Positions 28,346 to 37,594 of a stretch of DNA of 64,000 nucleotides are shown here, piece by piece. The DNA lies in the NCBI RefSeq assembly GCF_014529705.1, contig NZ_JAANIH010000028.1:46457-110456 (forward strand). Direction: 5' to 3'. The stretch comes from Bradyrhizobium campsiandrae. Its GTDB lineage: Bacteria > Pseudomonadota > Alphaproteobacteria > Rhizobiales > Xanthobacteraceae. The position numbers and the translations under genes were made by a program. Below the pieces are notes generated by a model. It searched no databases. It was given only the letters and a program-made list of their open reading frames with translations, and was not told the origin of the DNA. Each line of letters opens with the position of its first letter. Position 1 is the stretch's first letter.

Positions 28346-29626
28346 TTAGACCAGCTTGCTTCGAACAGTAAGAATGGTCGCTGCTGCGATGATGCACGCG
28401 ACTCCAGCCGCCGCGAAAGCCGGCAGGTAGGTAAGGAATGCATCACGCGTTGCGCCAGCGCCAAAGGCAGCTGTTGCTGACCCCAATTGGTGGGCAAGAA
28501 ATATCCATCCGAAAACAACGGGGCCCTTCTCTCGACCGAATTCCTGTCCGGTCATTTTCACAGTGGGCGGGATGGTCGCGATCCAATCGAGGCCATAAAA
28601 GATGGCGAAGATACTCAATCCATAGATTGAGAAATCGGTAAACGGCAGCGCCAGCAGACTCAATCCACGAAGGCCGTAATACCAAAACAGCAGAAAGCGA
28701 TTGTCGTATCTATCCGAGAGCCAGCCTGAGGCAATGGTGCCGACGAAGTCAAGCCCGCCCATCAGCGCGAGGATGCCAGAGGCTGTAATCGTTGCAACAC
28801 CGTAATCGTGGCAGAGCGGAATGAAGTGGTTTTGCACAAGGCCGCTGGTTGACAATCCACACACGAAGAACGTTCCCGCCAGAACCCAAAATGTGCGATT
28901 ACCTGCTGCGGTAGCGAGGGCAGAAAAACTGATTGCAAGAGCGCTCTGACCGGAACGCCGAGGTGGCGGCGGCAGCACAGAGCTATCACCGTACGATGGT
29001 AGATTGACGTCGCCGGGATGGTCCCGCACGATCAAAAGCACCAAGGCTAGGCAAACAAGACAAGCGGTGCCGGCCGGTAACATCGCATAGCGCCAGCCCA
29101 GGTGGTCCGAAAGCCAGGCCGCAACGGGCAGGAAGAGCAATTGTCCCGTAGCGTTGCTGGCGCTCAGTACGCCGATGACTAGGCCGCGCTGCTTTGTGAA
29201 CCACCGCGTCGCAATTGTGGCGCCCAAGACGTTCGCCGTGACGCCGGTGGCAAGACCAATCATCAAGCCCCAAGTGAGCCACATCTGCCAGATCTCGGTC
29301 ATTCGCGACGCCAGAACCAAGCCGACAACGATAAGCAACAGCGCGGTGGCAACCACAAGGCGCACGCCATAGCGTTGCAAGATTGCCGCCGCGAGAGGCG
29401 CAACCATGCCGTAGAGTAGAACCCTGACTGCAAGCGCCCCCGATATTTCCGCTAGATTCCAGCCAAGTTCGGACTTCAGCGGAAGCATCAGCACACCGAC
29501 CATGCCCATCACCGCTGATGTCGACAGCATCGTCAAGAAGATCACAGTCACGACCGGCCATGCGTAGTGCACGTTCATTCTGGCGAATAGACGAGGCAGC
29601 AGATTGGACGCGAGCATGAAAGACAT
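28346..29626 (-). CDS. MFS transporter (monocarboxylate/OFA-like)
   Basis: Protein of about 426 residues with 12 hydrophobic segments. Distinctive pieces are RWFTKQRGLVIGVLSASNATGQLLFLPVAAWL and TGQEFGREKGPVVFGWIFLAHQLGSATAAFGAG, which resemble MFS proteins found beside carboxylate catabolic genes. The start could be ATG 29626 or ATG 29617; neither has a strong ribosome site. It lies 64 bases upstream of the FAH gene and about 30 bases downstream of marR, in one likely transcript. Confidence 0.88.
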   Translation of the reverse strand: MSFMLASNLLPRLFARMNVHYAWPVVTVIFLTMLSTSAVMGMVGVLMLPLKSELGWNLAEISGALAVRVLLYGMVAPLAAAILQRYGVRLVVATALLLIVVGLVLASRMTEIWQMWLTWGLMIGLATGVTANVLGATIATRWFTKQRGLVIGVLSASNATGQLLFLPVAAWLSDHLGWRYAMLPAGTACLVCLALVLLIVRDHPGDVNLPSYGDSSVLPPPPRRSGQSALAISFSALATAAGNRTFWVLAGTFFVCGLSTSGLVQNHFIPLCHDYGVATITASGILALMGGLDFVGTIASGWLSDRYDNRFLLFWYYGLRGLSLLALPFTDFSIYGLSIFAIFYGLDWIATIPPTVKMTGQEFGREKGPVVFGWIFLAHQLGSATAAFGAGATRDAFLTYLPAFAAAGVACIIAAATILTVRSKLV

Positions 29627-29655
29627 CCAGCGCAAATCGAGGTAGAGTCAGCGGA

Positions 29656-30078
29656 TCAGCGGACCGATCCGACCTCCAAGTTGACAATTGCAAGGACGCG
29701 GTAAATAGCGTCCGTCTCCTGACCAAAATTGGCCTTTATTTGCTTTTGAACGCGCCGCCACAACGGCATTGCGGCTGCGAGCGCGGCGCGCCCCTCAGAC
29801 GTAAGCTGCACAACTTTGCTTCGCTGATCCCTGCCACCGGCCAATGTCACGAGCCCGTCTCGCTCTAGCACTTTGAGATTTCGGCCGAGAGAACTGCGAT
29901 CCAAGCCTACAATTTCGGCGAGCTCACTGATCGTCGGCTCGACAGCCTCCGCAGCGCGGCGAAGGACCCTGAACATGGTGATTTTCAATCCGCTTGGCTC
30001 GAGTGCCCGATCGTAGATCTCGGTCACTGCTTGAGCGGCCTGCCTGATGCTGGTGCATACACAAAGTTCGTCGGACAT
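29656..30078 (-). CDS. MarR-family transcriptional regulator with N-terminal CxC
   Basis: Protein of 140 residues with a winged helix (TMFRVLRRAAEAVEPTISELAEIVGLDRSSLGRNLKVLERDGLV, wing GGRDQRSKVVQLTSEG). The N-terminus carries C-V-C at residues 6-8, then TSIRQAAQAVTEIYDRAL, closely parallel to the MarR at 17970-18395. It is embedded in the tautomerase-MFS-FAH operon and is probably an autoregulated repressor of it; candidate sites are the palindromes at 30570-30581 and, weaker, CACAGCCTGTG at 30081-30091. Confidence 0.88.
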   Translation of the reverse strand: MSDELCVCTSIRQAAQAVTEIYDRALEPSGLKITMFRVLRRAAEAVEPTISELAEIVGLDRSSLGRNLKVLERDGLVTLAGGRDQRSKVVQLTSEGRAALAAAMPLWRRVQKQIKANFGQETDAIYRVLAIVNLEVGSVR

Positions 30079-30146
30079 CCCACAGCCTGTGTACCGTTCG
30101 CTGACGTATGCGGAAGATCGGCTCTACCCTGCTTCGCCACCTCTCC

Positions 30147-30536
30147 TCACTTCGGGGCGTATTGCATTTCACCGTTGCCGAACGACCAGTTCTCCGGAGA
30201 GACCTCAACGAGGCTGATCCAGACATCTTCCGTGCGAATGCCTGTCTTTGAATGGATATCGTCTGCGACCTTGCGATAGAACGCCTTTTTCACATCAGTG
30301 GTGCGGCCAGCATTCCAAGTGATTTGGATAAAGACGATCCCGGGGGTGTATTCGACGCCGAGATAGCCTTCTTTTGGAAACACAAGCTCGCCGGCCGCGT
30401 GCGCCGAGACGATCATGAACTTGTCGTTGACCGGGACCTTCGCAGTTGAGGTCATCGCTTCGTAGATGATGTCTCCAATCGCCGCACGGGTTTCGGGTGA
30501 AGTGGAAGCATCGACGTCGATTCTCACTAGCGGCAT
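30147..30536 (-). CDS. Tautomerase-superfamily protein, malonate semialdehyde decarboxylase-like
   Basis: Protein of 129 residues, the same length as MSAD of the chloropropene pathway. Counting from Pro1, Asp37 of the MSAD active site is present (VNDKFMIV), as are HAAGELV and the C-terminal NWSFGNG block. Of the two MSAD arginines, one aligns with Arg77 here but the other position is not Arg, so decarboxylase activity is doubtful; phenylpyruvate-type tautomerisation or hydration is possible. The comparison is from memory. ATG 30536 puts Pro at position 2 and follows GAGGAC. First gene of the minus-strand group with MarR, MFS and FAH. Confidence 0.8.
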   Translation of the reverse strand: MPLVRIDVDASTSPETRAAIGDIIYEAMTSTAKVPVNDKFMIVSAHAAGELVFPKEGYLGVEYTPGIVFIQITWNAGRTTDVKKAFYRKVADDIHSKTGIRTEDVWISLVEVSPENWSFGNGEMQYAPK

Positions 30537-30569
30537 TTCAAGTCCTCGTCTCAAGGAGTGGTCTATCGC

Positions 30570-30581
30570 GGGTATATACCC
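30570..30581. promoter_or_regulatory. Perfect palindrome upstream of the tautomerase operon
   Basis: GGGTATATACCC, a perfect 12-bp palindrome that lies 34-45 bases upstream of the tautomerase start. It is a candidate operator for the MarR encoded in the same operon; the TATATA centre could also overlap a -10 box. Confidence 0.5.
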
Positions 30582-31049
30582 ACATATTTGCCGAGCGCAA
30601 CGCTCCTGGAATGTCAAAAACACGTCGATTTAGGTCACGCGCGGCTTATAGGTCGTCTTCAGCTCGGTGAGGAATCATTCTCATCTGCATGCATGTGCGC
30701 TGAGGACCGGTGGCAACATCGAGATGTGTCGGTAACGATCTCCCGATTGACGGGCGCGATAAACGCAGCTGGCCATCCGTCGACCTGGGGGCGTCCGGCG
30801 ATGGCAGCAAACGCCAAGATCAACGCTGCAGCTGTCTCAAATCGACGTTTATATGGCATTTTCGACTTTGTCCGGGGGCATTATCCTTAGCGTTCAATCC
30901 TGAGTGCCTTTGAAGGGAATCGGTCATGAAGAGCCTGTGTCCTAAAGTCCCCCTTGGCAGGGAAGGCTTGGTCAAGCTGCATTCCGATACGATTTGGCAC
31001 ATCGGCTTTAAACATCCCATTCGTTCGGACGCGCTCTGAGGGAGACGGA
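30582..31049. other. Intergenic region
   Basis: About 470 bases between the divergent tautomerase gene and a small plus-strand gene. A 66-codon minus-strand frame at 30659-30859 begins with a signal-peptide-like stretch but has no ribosome site; I do not call it. Nothing else is recognisable. Confidence 0.35.
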
Positions 31050-31268
31050 ATGAACCGGCTTCAAAAATTCGTGGAGCAAGGCGCTTATGGCGAGCGGCCG
31101 GGTCGAACCGCATACGCATTCAACGCAGCGCTGTTGCCGGAGCCGGCCAAGGGCCTTGATTGGCGACCGGTGACGAACTTCAATCCCGGGGATGCCATCC
31201 TCGATGAGCCGAGTCTGAAGGAGGTATTCGCGGCAGCGCTCAAGAACGGTTACTCGTTGGTGACCTGA
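31050..31268 (+). CDS. Small hypothetical protein
   Basis: 72 residues starting MNRLQKFVEQGAYGER, preceded by GGGAG 6 bases upstream. It has a mixed, soluble composition without a known motif (LLPEPAKGLDWRP, SLKEVFAAALKNGYSLV). Good ribosome site and protein-like composition support it, but I do not recognise a family. It stands alone between divergent and convergent neighbours. Confidence 0.5.
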   Translation: MNRLQKFVEQGAYGERPGRTAYAFNAALLPEPAKGLDWRPVTNFNPGDAILDEPSLKEVFAAALKNGYSLVT

Positions 31269-31403
31269 AGATGTTGCTTCTGCGCACGACCCCGCTATGG
31301 AACGTTGATGCTTTATGCTTCTCGATGGATGCTACCGGGCAACTTATCTTTTTGCTCCGATAGTGGCCTTCGCCAGCTTGCCGCCCGGCTTCGCCCCAAG
31401 CCG

Positions 31404-31829
31404 TTAGGCAGCATTGCAGCGACCGCCGTCGATGATCTTGAAAAGGGCTCGTCGGTCCCTGTGAGCCGGGCGGGGAGTCGCCTGTTCCTCGCTATGCTGC
31501 CGATCCGAGGCAGGCACTTCTGGCGAAGCGAGATCCGATGTCGGAGCTTGAGCAGGCGCTGCTGGCAAAGTGCTCCTCACGGCTTCCTCCATCATTTCGA
31601 GGGCAATTTCGCCCTTCGCCGTCAGGCGCCAGCCAAACGAGTATCTCTGCACGAAGCCCAGGGAGAAGACGTCTAAGGAAGGAAAAACGGCGCCGAGCCG
31701 CTTGCTATAATCGGACCAATCAGGACCGCTGGTCGCCAAAAACGCTAGATCCCGCTTGATGTCAGCGTGCGTAGCCAGCCTGTTCGGATAGCTGGCAAGC
31801 GCCTTCAATATCGACACCTGAAAATTCAC
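31404..31829 (-). CDS. Small winged-helix-like protein (Bradyrhizobium-type hypothetical)
   Basis: About 141 residues from GTG 31829. The conserved part, VSILKALASYPNRLATHADIKRDLAFLATSGPDW, then YSKRLGAVFPSLDVFSLGFVQRYSFGWRLTAKG, looks like a winged helix of a family I associate with Bradyrhizobium (from memory; those proteins start MNFRVSIL, which is why GTG 31829 is chosen). A Pro/Ala-rich tail ends in FKIIDGG. The frame stays open upstream to ATG 32099, so a 231-residue form cannot be excluded. No ribosome site is clear for either start. Confidence 0.55.
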   Translation of the reverse strand: MNFQVSILKALASYPNRLATHADIKRDLAFLATSGPDWSDYSKRLGAVFPSLDVFSLGFVQRYSFGWRLTAKGEIALEMMEEAVRSTLPAAPAQAPTSDLASPEVPASDRQHSEEQATPRPAHRDRRALFKIIDGGRCNAA

Positions 31830-32381
31830 GGCACGCAACCAACAAGGATTGGACCAACGCGCCGCGAGCCGCGGCGAATTGCATGATACGAACAGATTCA
31901 AGCGCTTGGCACAATAGTCCAGAGGTTGAGGATCGAGGCTGGCCTGCAGCCTGACGCCATCGACCAGTTCAATTCGTTCCGATTGGAAATACCTGAAGGC
32001 TCGGGAGCTGCCAGAGCCCACTGTCGCCACCTTCGCCAGAAGATCCTTGATGGGCAGACATTCCGCCAATTTGTCCCGGACCAAGAGCCGGCATCGCATC
32101 TCGGCTCATGCCTCAAGCGTCTTTGAGCTTCTAGTAGGCTCGAACTTCGGGGGGCGAGGAAGGCCTTGCATCACCGTTGATGATGCCTCCTGAGAAACGG
32201 AGAGCTCTCCGAGCTAGAACGACTCGGGGCCCACCAAATGAAACTGCCGGGCTAAGCCTAAATTTAGTTGAGCGCTCAACAAATTTGTAACCGCAGCGCT
32301 AGAAATTTACTTCGGTTTAAGGCCGGTGCCCAATTTTGCCAGGTGCTGCGATTGGACGCAGATGAAGGGAAATGGGAATTC

Positions 32382-34082
32382 ATGTCTTGGCTCAATAATT
32401 TTCGGATCGCGACCAAGATCGGCCTGATCGTCGCGATACTTGGTCTATTTACCGCGGCCATTGTGGGCTATTCGATCAAGAACATGCGCGACATGGACGC
32501 AGCCAGTACCTACATAATTCGCCACGTCGACAAGTCTGCGACACTTGCCGCTCGCGCCTCCCGTCGGGCAGAGAATTATTTGGCCAGCGCTTTCGAGCTC
32601 CTCGAGGAGACGACAGACGCCGGCAATGAGAAGCTCGCCTCCGAGGCGGCGGCCAGCCGCGAGCGTTATGGGTCCATCATGGACGAGGTCGCAACAACAA
32701 TGCCTGAGAAGAGCGCGGATATAAGTTCCGTCGTCGCGAAGTTTAATAAGGCATTCGCGACGTGCGACCCGATCGTCAGTCAGGCGGCCACTTCGACGAA
32801 CGCTACAGAAAAACAGCGATTCGGGGTGCGTCTCAAGGAGGCGTGCGTTCCCCTGATCAGCGACGGGATTAGAGCACAGGCCAAATTTGTCGATTCCGCG
32901 GTCGCGGATGGAGCGAGGCAATCCGATAAGCTTGTTTCCGATAATGAGGCCACGATGTTCGCGGTTGTTGCGACTGCCGCTTGCGGTATCGCGATCAGCT
33001 TCGCTCTAGCGATGTTGATCGGGATTAAGGGCCTCGCGCGCCCGATTGCGGCGTTGAAGGCGGTGATGGAGGCCTTCGCCCGCAACGAGCTCGAGCGCGA
33101 AGTGCCCGATACAGCCCGTCGCGACGAGCTCGGTGAAATGGCCAAAACCGTTGCCGTATTCAAGACGAATGCTATTCAGGTGCTGGCCTTGAGGGAGGCG
33201 CAGGCGCAGGCCGAGAAGGATGCCGCAGCACAAAGGAAGCAAGAGATGGCGAGGCTTGCCGACAACTTTGAAGCGGCTGTCGGAGAGATCATTGAAACTG
33301 TCTCATCCGCATCCACCGAGCTTGAAGCATCGGCGGGTGTGTTGAGCACCACGGCAGAACGTGCCAGCCAGTTGACAAAGGTAGTCGCACACGCATCCCA
33401 GGACGCGTCCAGCAACGTTCAATCAGTCGCGACCGCAACAGAGGAGCTTTCTTCATCGGTCAATGAAATCAGCCGCCAAGTGCAAGAATCGGCTCGCGCA
33501 GCGAATGACGCCGTGACACAGGCGCGGAGCGCGTCGGATCGGATGGGCGAGTTGTCCCGTGCAGCCGCGCGGATTGGCGACGTCGTAGAGCTGATCAACA
33601 CAATAGCCGGACAGACCAACCTCCTCGCGCTGAACGCGACCATCGAGGCGGCACGTGCCGGCGAAGCGGGCCGGGGCTTCGCCGTCGTGGCTTCGGAAGT
33701 CAAGGCTCTGGCCGAACAAACGGGGAAGGCCACCGGAGAAATCGCTCAGCAGGTCAGCGGAATGCAGTCGGCGACCCAGGAGTCGGTCGGCGCCATCAAG
33801 GCAGTCAGCGGCACGATCGAGCGGCTGGCGGAGATTGCCTCCACCATCGCGGCCGCTGTGGAAGAGCAAGGGGCTGCAACCCAAGAGATCGCACGTAATG
33901 TTCAGCAAGCCGCGGCTGGTACCGAGCAGGTCACCGGAAACATAAGCGATGTGGAGCAAGGTGCGGGCGAAACGGGGGTCGCCTCATCTCAGGTATTGTC
34001 AGCTGCACAATCGCTGTCCAGCGACTCTGCGAAACTAAAGCTCGAAGTGGGCAAGTTCTTGCAAACAGTTCGAGCAGCATAA
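32382..34082 (+). CDS. Methyl-accepting chemotaxis protein
   Basis: Chemoreceptor of 566 residues. TM1 about 11-31, a periplasmic four-helix-type sensor domain, TM2 about 192-215, HAMP about 214-268, then a coiled-coil signalling domain whose tip reads GDVVELINTIAGQTNLLALNATIEAARAGEAGRGFAVVASEVKALAEQT. Class and ligand cannot be told from the sensor domain. The ATG at 32382 removes a 38-residue upstream in-frame extension without protein character. It stands alone; a chemotaxis operon is not near. Confidence 0.95.
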   Translation: MSWLNNFRIATKIGLIVAILGLFTAAIVGYSIKNMRDMDAASTYIIRHVDKSATLAARASRRAENYLASAFELLEETTDAGNEKLASEAAASRERYGSIMDEVATTMPEKSADISSVVAKFNKAFATCDPIVSQAATSTNATEKQRFGVRLKEACVPLISDGIRAQAKFVDSAVADGARQSDKLVSDNEATMFAVVATAACGIAISFALAMLIGIKGLARPIAALKAVMEAFARNELEREVPDTARRDELGEMAKTVAVFKTNAIQVLALREAQAQAEKDAAAQRKQEMARLADNFEAAVGEIIETVSSASTELEASAGVLSTTAERASQLTKVVAHASQDASSNVQSVATATEELSSSVNEISRQVQESARAANDAVTQARSASDRMGELSRAAARIGDVVELINTIAGQTNLLALNATIEAARAGEAGRGFAVVASEVKALAEQTGKATGEIAQQVSGMQSATQESVGAIKAVSGTIERLAEIASTIAAAVEEQGAATQEIARNVQQAAAGTEQVTGNISDVEQGAGETGVASSQVLSAAQSLSSDSAKLKLEVGKFLQTVRAA

Positions 34083-34328
34083 TCAACGGGCAGCATTTTG
34101 GGTATCGTCGCCGAGGTCGCGAAGGAGTTCCAGTATAAAGACCTCCCTCCCCATCTAGTGGTGACCCTAGGTCAGGACGTTCCCATGATCGAATGCAAAT
34201 ACTGGCATGGGCCATAGGCTTTGACTGATGCGATTGCCAACATCTCGTATATCTGACTTGGCGCGTCACTAAGGCTGCTGTGGCGATGTTTATCCGCAAT
34301 AGAAAATCGATGATCAAATAGATGGGCA

Positions 34329-34600
34329 ATGCGGCTGCGGATCATTCACATTGCAAGATGGGCTCCGCCAAGAGATGGAAACTCGCTTCCGATATGCGCT
34401 GCGCACGCTTTGGCTATAGATGAGCACAGACACGACTTCATCCCTAAATTTTTGCACTGGCGTCAGCCCGCCAGGCACGACTATCAAACAGACTCGGTCC
34501 GCTGGGCACACTCAGACGTGGGTGGCGGGTACCAAAGCTCGAAGCCTATTGCTCGGAGGACGATGCCGGCACTTGCGGCTTGGCTTCATACGCTCGTGAT
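34329..34600 (+). pseudogene. Remnant of a DUF2235 / Tle1-like phospholipase
   Basis: The translated frame from 34329 contains AAHALAIDEHRHDFIPKF and, after a short gap, VRWAHSDVGGGYQSS followed by an ALAAWL-like helix. These are the two most recognisable blocks of the DUF2235 alpha/beta-hydrolase domain of Tle1 type VI lipase effectors (HALAIDE and HSDVGGGY, from memory). The nucleophile-containing N-terminal half is missing and the frame runs into unrelated sequence, so this is a fragment. No other T6SS gene is visible. Confidence 0.55.
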
Positions 34601-34729
34601 TGACCCCGTCCTTCAACAACAAGACGTTTTGTTGTCGTCGTCGCGTCTTTCGTCCTCGTTCGTTGATGCTGGTTCTCGCTGCTTTGCTCCGTCTTCAAGA
34701 CTTGTGTCGCTGCATGTCACACGCAAAGC

Positions 34730-36304
34730 TCAGGGCGCCGGCTTTAAGACTTGCCCTTTTGATTGGTTGATCGCTGTCTGCGTCGTCACATCCCTTGCTG
34801 TGACGGGAGAACCAAACTTTTTGTCACGCTGGCGACTGTAGGCGTCCAGCTTGCTTCTCAACTCTGCAGCGAGCTCTTGGCTCGACTCTTTCAATCCTTC
34901 GGAAACCGCTGTTGACGCGAGGAAAGGAGCATAAACCGTCCCTACATCAATCAACCAGGCCGCGCCAAGTCCGGCGATAACCTCAGGTGTGCCGGCCATA
35001 AGGGCCGTTTTGCCAACTCCGGACGCTTCAGCACCCCAGAAGATTTCGGCCTGTTTGGCAAGAGTGTAAACCTCTCTGGGATCTTGCCCACGCATAATAG
35101 ACAGTGCGAGCTCTTTCCCCGTCCCCTTCGCCTGCTCGACGGCCAAATCCGGCACGGGATTAGTTCTGGTCTGGTGCTGCTCTTCCCCTTGTTGGTCTTC
35201 TGCGGCCTGGATATTCTGCAGGCTTGTCAAAGCATCCAGGATTTTTGGCTCAGCACGGCTGATCGTATACGGAGTTTCTGGATCAAATTTATCTGGCGAT
35301 TGAGTTTTTTCGGCCCAACCATTTACCCAGCTTGCGTAGGCGTACCTTTGCATATCTGTAGGATGCTTCGGCAGCCACGGTTCGAACATAATCGAGGTGT
35401 TGGGCTTCGAGATGATAGCCGGTCCGACGGCCCTTCCTGTCTCAGGTTGCGGTGCGGCAGGCGCAGAATAATTCGCGGTTCGCGCATTCGCTATCACGAC
35501 TCGCGGGCGTTGTTGTTGGAAAGCTAATGAGCGGTGGAATGTGTCATGGTCCTGGAAACTCATAGTCGCTGAAATGTCCACGCGACCGGATGGACCATTC
35601 GCAGATGAATGCGATCCAAATGGAGCGCCGGATTGGGACTGCGAAGTGTTGCCAGTGGGGGGCTGACGACCATCCGCAGCAGAAGGGCCGTCCTTGTAGT
35701 AGGCCACCGCAACTACGCCAGCTCCCGCGATGGCGGTCGCGCTGCCAGCTAAAATGCCAGATGTTGCTCCTGCTGTTATCACAACGCCACCACCGGTGGA
35801 GGCTGTCGCCACTGAAACGACCTGGACGCCCTGAACTGTGACTGTAAGGGCATAGCCCTCGTAGAGGATCAAATATCCGCCGCCCGCAATCAGTGCGACA
35901 CCAATAACCGTCTCCCAGGGATGCTTTCCAACAAACTGACCAGCTCCTTCAAAAGCGTGCCCGGAGTCGTGGGCTGCTTTCTCCAATGCGTCTCCGGTTT
36001 GGTGCGCCGCAGTTTCTATGGCGTGACCGCTATCATCGACGCCCTTTACGACGGCGTTGACACCGTCATTGATTCCTTTTCCGATGGCGTTGCCGCCATC
36101 TTGTAGGCCTTTTGTGACGGCATTAGCCCCATCATCTATGACCTTTCCGGTCTGCTTTACGATATTGCCAGGGCTCAGGCCTCCGTTTGAAAGATTGCAC
36201 CCAACGTCGAAGACTCCTCCGCAGGCGAGCGCCGAGGGACTGTGGAACGCCATCCCAACGACCGCAGCCGAGGCCAGATAAAACTTTGCAATTCGGCCAA
36301 TCAT
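34730..36304 (-). CDS. Exported protein with 11-residue repeats and hydrophobic centre
   Basis: 524 residues from ATG 36304, which opens a signal peptide (MIGRIAKFYLASAAVVGMAFHSPSALA, with cleavage likely before CGG). Residues about 55-120 are six tandem 11-residue units of the form G-[VIL]-x-D-G-x-N-A-[IV]-x-K, an amphipathic helical pattern as in apolipoprotein or LEA-like proteins. Two glycine-rich hydrophobic stretches follow (VIGVALIAGGGYLILYEGYAL; ILAGSATAIAGAGVVAVAYY), then a long polar C-terminus. I do not recognise a family. Its neighbour is the Tle1-like remnant. Confidence 0.7.
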   Translation of the reverse strand: MIGRIAKFYLASAAVVGMAFHSPSALACGGVFDVGCNLSNGGLSPGNIVKQTGKVIDDGANAVTKGLQDGGNAIGKGINDGVNAVVKGVDDSGHAIETAAHQTGDALEKAAHDSGHAFEGAGQFVGKHPWETVIGVALIAGGGYLILYEGYALTVTVQGVQVVSVATASTGGGVVITAGATSGILAGSATAIAGAGVVAVAYYKDGPSAADGRQPPTGNTSQSQSGAPFGSHSSANGPSGRVDISATMSFQDHDTFHRSLAFQQQRPRVVIANARTANYSAPAAPQPETGRAVGPAIISKPNTSIMFEPWLPKHPTDMQRYAYASWVNGWAEKTQSPDKFDPETPYTISRAEPKILDALTSLQNIQAAEDQQGEEQHQTRTNPVPDLAVEQAKGTGKELALSIMRGQDPREVYTLAKQAEIFWGAEASGVGKTALMAGTPEVIAGLGAAWLIDVGTVYAPFLASTAVSEGLKESSQELAAELRSKLDAYSRQRDKKFGSPVTARDVTTQTAINQSKGQVLKPAP

Positions 36305-36720
36305 CTTTCGTCCCCGCGAAGCTGAAGCCCAACCCTTCAATTGGTCGAGCTTCGCATCCTCTCGGTTCGGCCGAACGAGCGAATTATCCGCCACCAAGTT
36401 TAGTGGTCTGCCGGTAGTGGACTGATGGCCGCGTGAACCACCAAGGATCCACATCCCAAACCGGACGTCCATCGGTCACCTGATCTACACCCCGTCTACT
36501 TCTGACGCCCATTCTGATTTCGACGAAATCGCCTCGATTGATCGTTCGGGGAGGCCGCGTCAATGTCATTCGGACAGGTTTCGACAAAATGTCGGGCTTC
36601 GTTCCGCGTTCCCCATGTTCATCCAAATTAGAATTTGCGGCGAACAATTTAGGCCGGATTCAGGCCAATCGAGCCTGAATAGGTCATCGCCTCAGCTTAT
36701 GCAGGCCGCACCGGTAAATT
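36305..36720. other. Intergenic region, likely island border
   Basis: About 420 bases without a convincing gene or tRNA. It separates the exported-protein gene from the accessory island. I looked for a direct repeat matching a stretch beyond the integrase operon but could not identify attachment sites. Confidence 0.35.
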
Positions 36721-36736
36721 ATGTGATAAATCATAT
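36721..36736. promoter_or_regulatory. Palindromic operator copy 1 (upstream of the Xre gene)
   Basis: ATGTGATAAATCATAT, a 12-of-16 palindrome (TGAT..ATCA core), 35 bases before the xre ATG. An almost identical copy, differing only at two central bases, lies at 37595-37610. Two such sites flanking a small Xre gene suggest that the Xre protein binds them. Confidence 0.65.
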
Positions 36737-36770
36737 GGACCACTAGACTTGGCCAATTGACCGTGCCGAC

Positions 36771-37031
36771 ATGGCGCGGTCAGGATTCGGAGAGCGATTT
36801 CCCACTAGAAGTTCGCAGATCGCGAAAGCACTGGGGCGCAACGTACGGCGATTGCGGAAGGATAGGGGCTGGACACAGGATGAGCTGGCCGCGAAGCTCA
36901 ACGTCGAGCAAACGGCTGTTAGTTTGATTGAGAATGCGCGGGCCAATCCGACGCTAGAGACATTGGAAGCGATTGCCGTCTGCCTCGGCGTCAAGTTTGC
37001 TGAGCTCTTCGAGGCACGCGCGACGAAATAG
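36771..37031 (+). CDS. Small Xre-family regulator
   Basis: 86 residues, essentially a single HTH domain: LGRNVRRLRKDRGWTQDELAAKLNVEQTAVSLIENARANPTLETLEAIAVCLGVKFAELF. It is the size of phage and ICE control proteins (Cro or SinR type). Candidate target sites are the two matching palindromes upstream of itself and upstream of the gene at 37627. It is convergent with a second HTH gene 8 bases away. Confidence 0.88.
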   Translation: MARSGFGERFPTRSSQIAKALGRNVRRLRKDRGWTQDELAAKLNVEQTAVSLIENARANPTLETLEAIAVCLGVKFAELFEARATK

Positions 37032-37039
37032 CGGAAGGC

Positions 37040-37276
37040 CTACCGGATCCGAATTCCCTTGGCCGCCGCCCCTTCGAACTGAAAGCAAATACCCGCCTCT
37101 TCAAACGTAAGCCGCATTTTGGCGAGTGTGGACGCGTACGGCACCGAGTGACCAAGCTCGAAGCGAGTGATGGTCTTCTCTGAGATGCCTGTTCGATCAG
37201 CTAACTCCTGCTTGCTCCAGTTTAACCAAGCTCGAGCCGCCCGGGCCTGCGCTGCGGTGAGCAGTTCATTAACCAT
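37040..37276 (-). CDS. Small Xre-family regulator, convergent partner
   Basis: 78 residues from ATG 37276: MVNELLTAAQARAARAWLNWSKQELADRTGISEKTITRFELGHSVPYASTLAKMRLTFEEAGICFQFEG. This is a typical short alphaproteobacterial HTH regulator that ends with a small beta-strand. It reads toward the plus-strand Xre gene. The pair may form an island switch, but only position supports that. Confidence 0.85.
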   Translation of the reverse strand: MVNELLTAAQARAARAWLNWSKQELADRTGISEKTITRFELGHSVPYASTLAKMRLTFEEAGICFQFEGAAAKGIRIR

Positions 37277-37594
37277 AAGTGCTGCCGGCACGGGACATCT
37301 CGCGAAGCCTATGGTACCTTCTAGACGCTTTCCGCTAGGCCTACACGCAGGGGACCATAAGCTCCTCGAGCCAGCATAGCCGATCGAGCCGTCCTGCTGC
37401 GCATTCTAATCCTTGAATGGGATTTAGTCGCGAGGCGATTGAAAGATCAAATCCCCTGGCTAACGCGGTCGCCGCCAAGGCGGTGGTTCGACCGTGCTTC
37501 CTCGACCTTCATAGCGCTTGTTCGGCGCAATACTTCCTCAGACCTGTACCGCATCCGCCGGTGTCTTTGTCGGGCATTTCGTTCGGCTGCATTT

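Noticed and set aside
30659..30859. 66-codon minus-strand frame with a signal-peptide-like start
   Set aside because: No ribosome site, and the sequence after the hydrophobic stretch lacks protein character. Kept only as a possibility.
36384..36647. 87-codon minus-strand frame
   Set aside because: Irregular composition, no ribosome site and no recognisable motif.
36305..36770. tRNA gene as island attachment site
   Set aside because: I looked for a T-arm and acceptor pairing in the gap before the island and found none.
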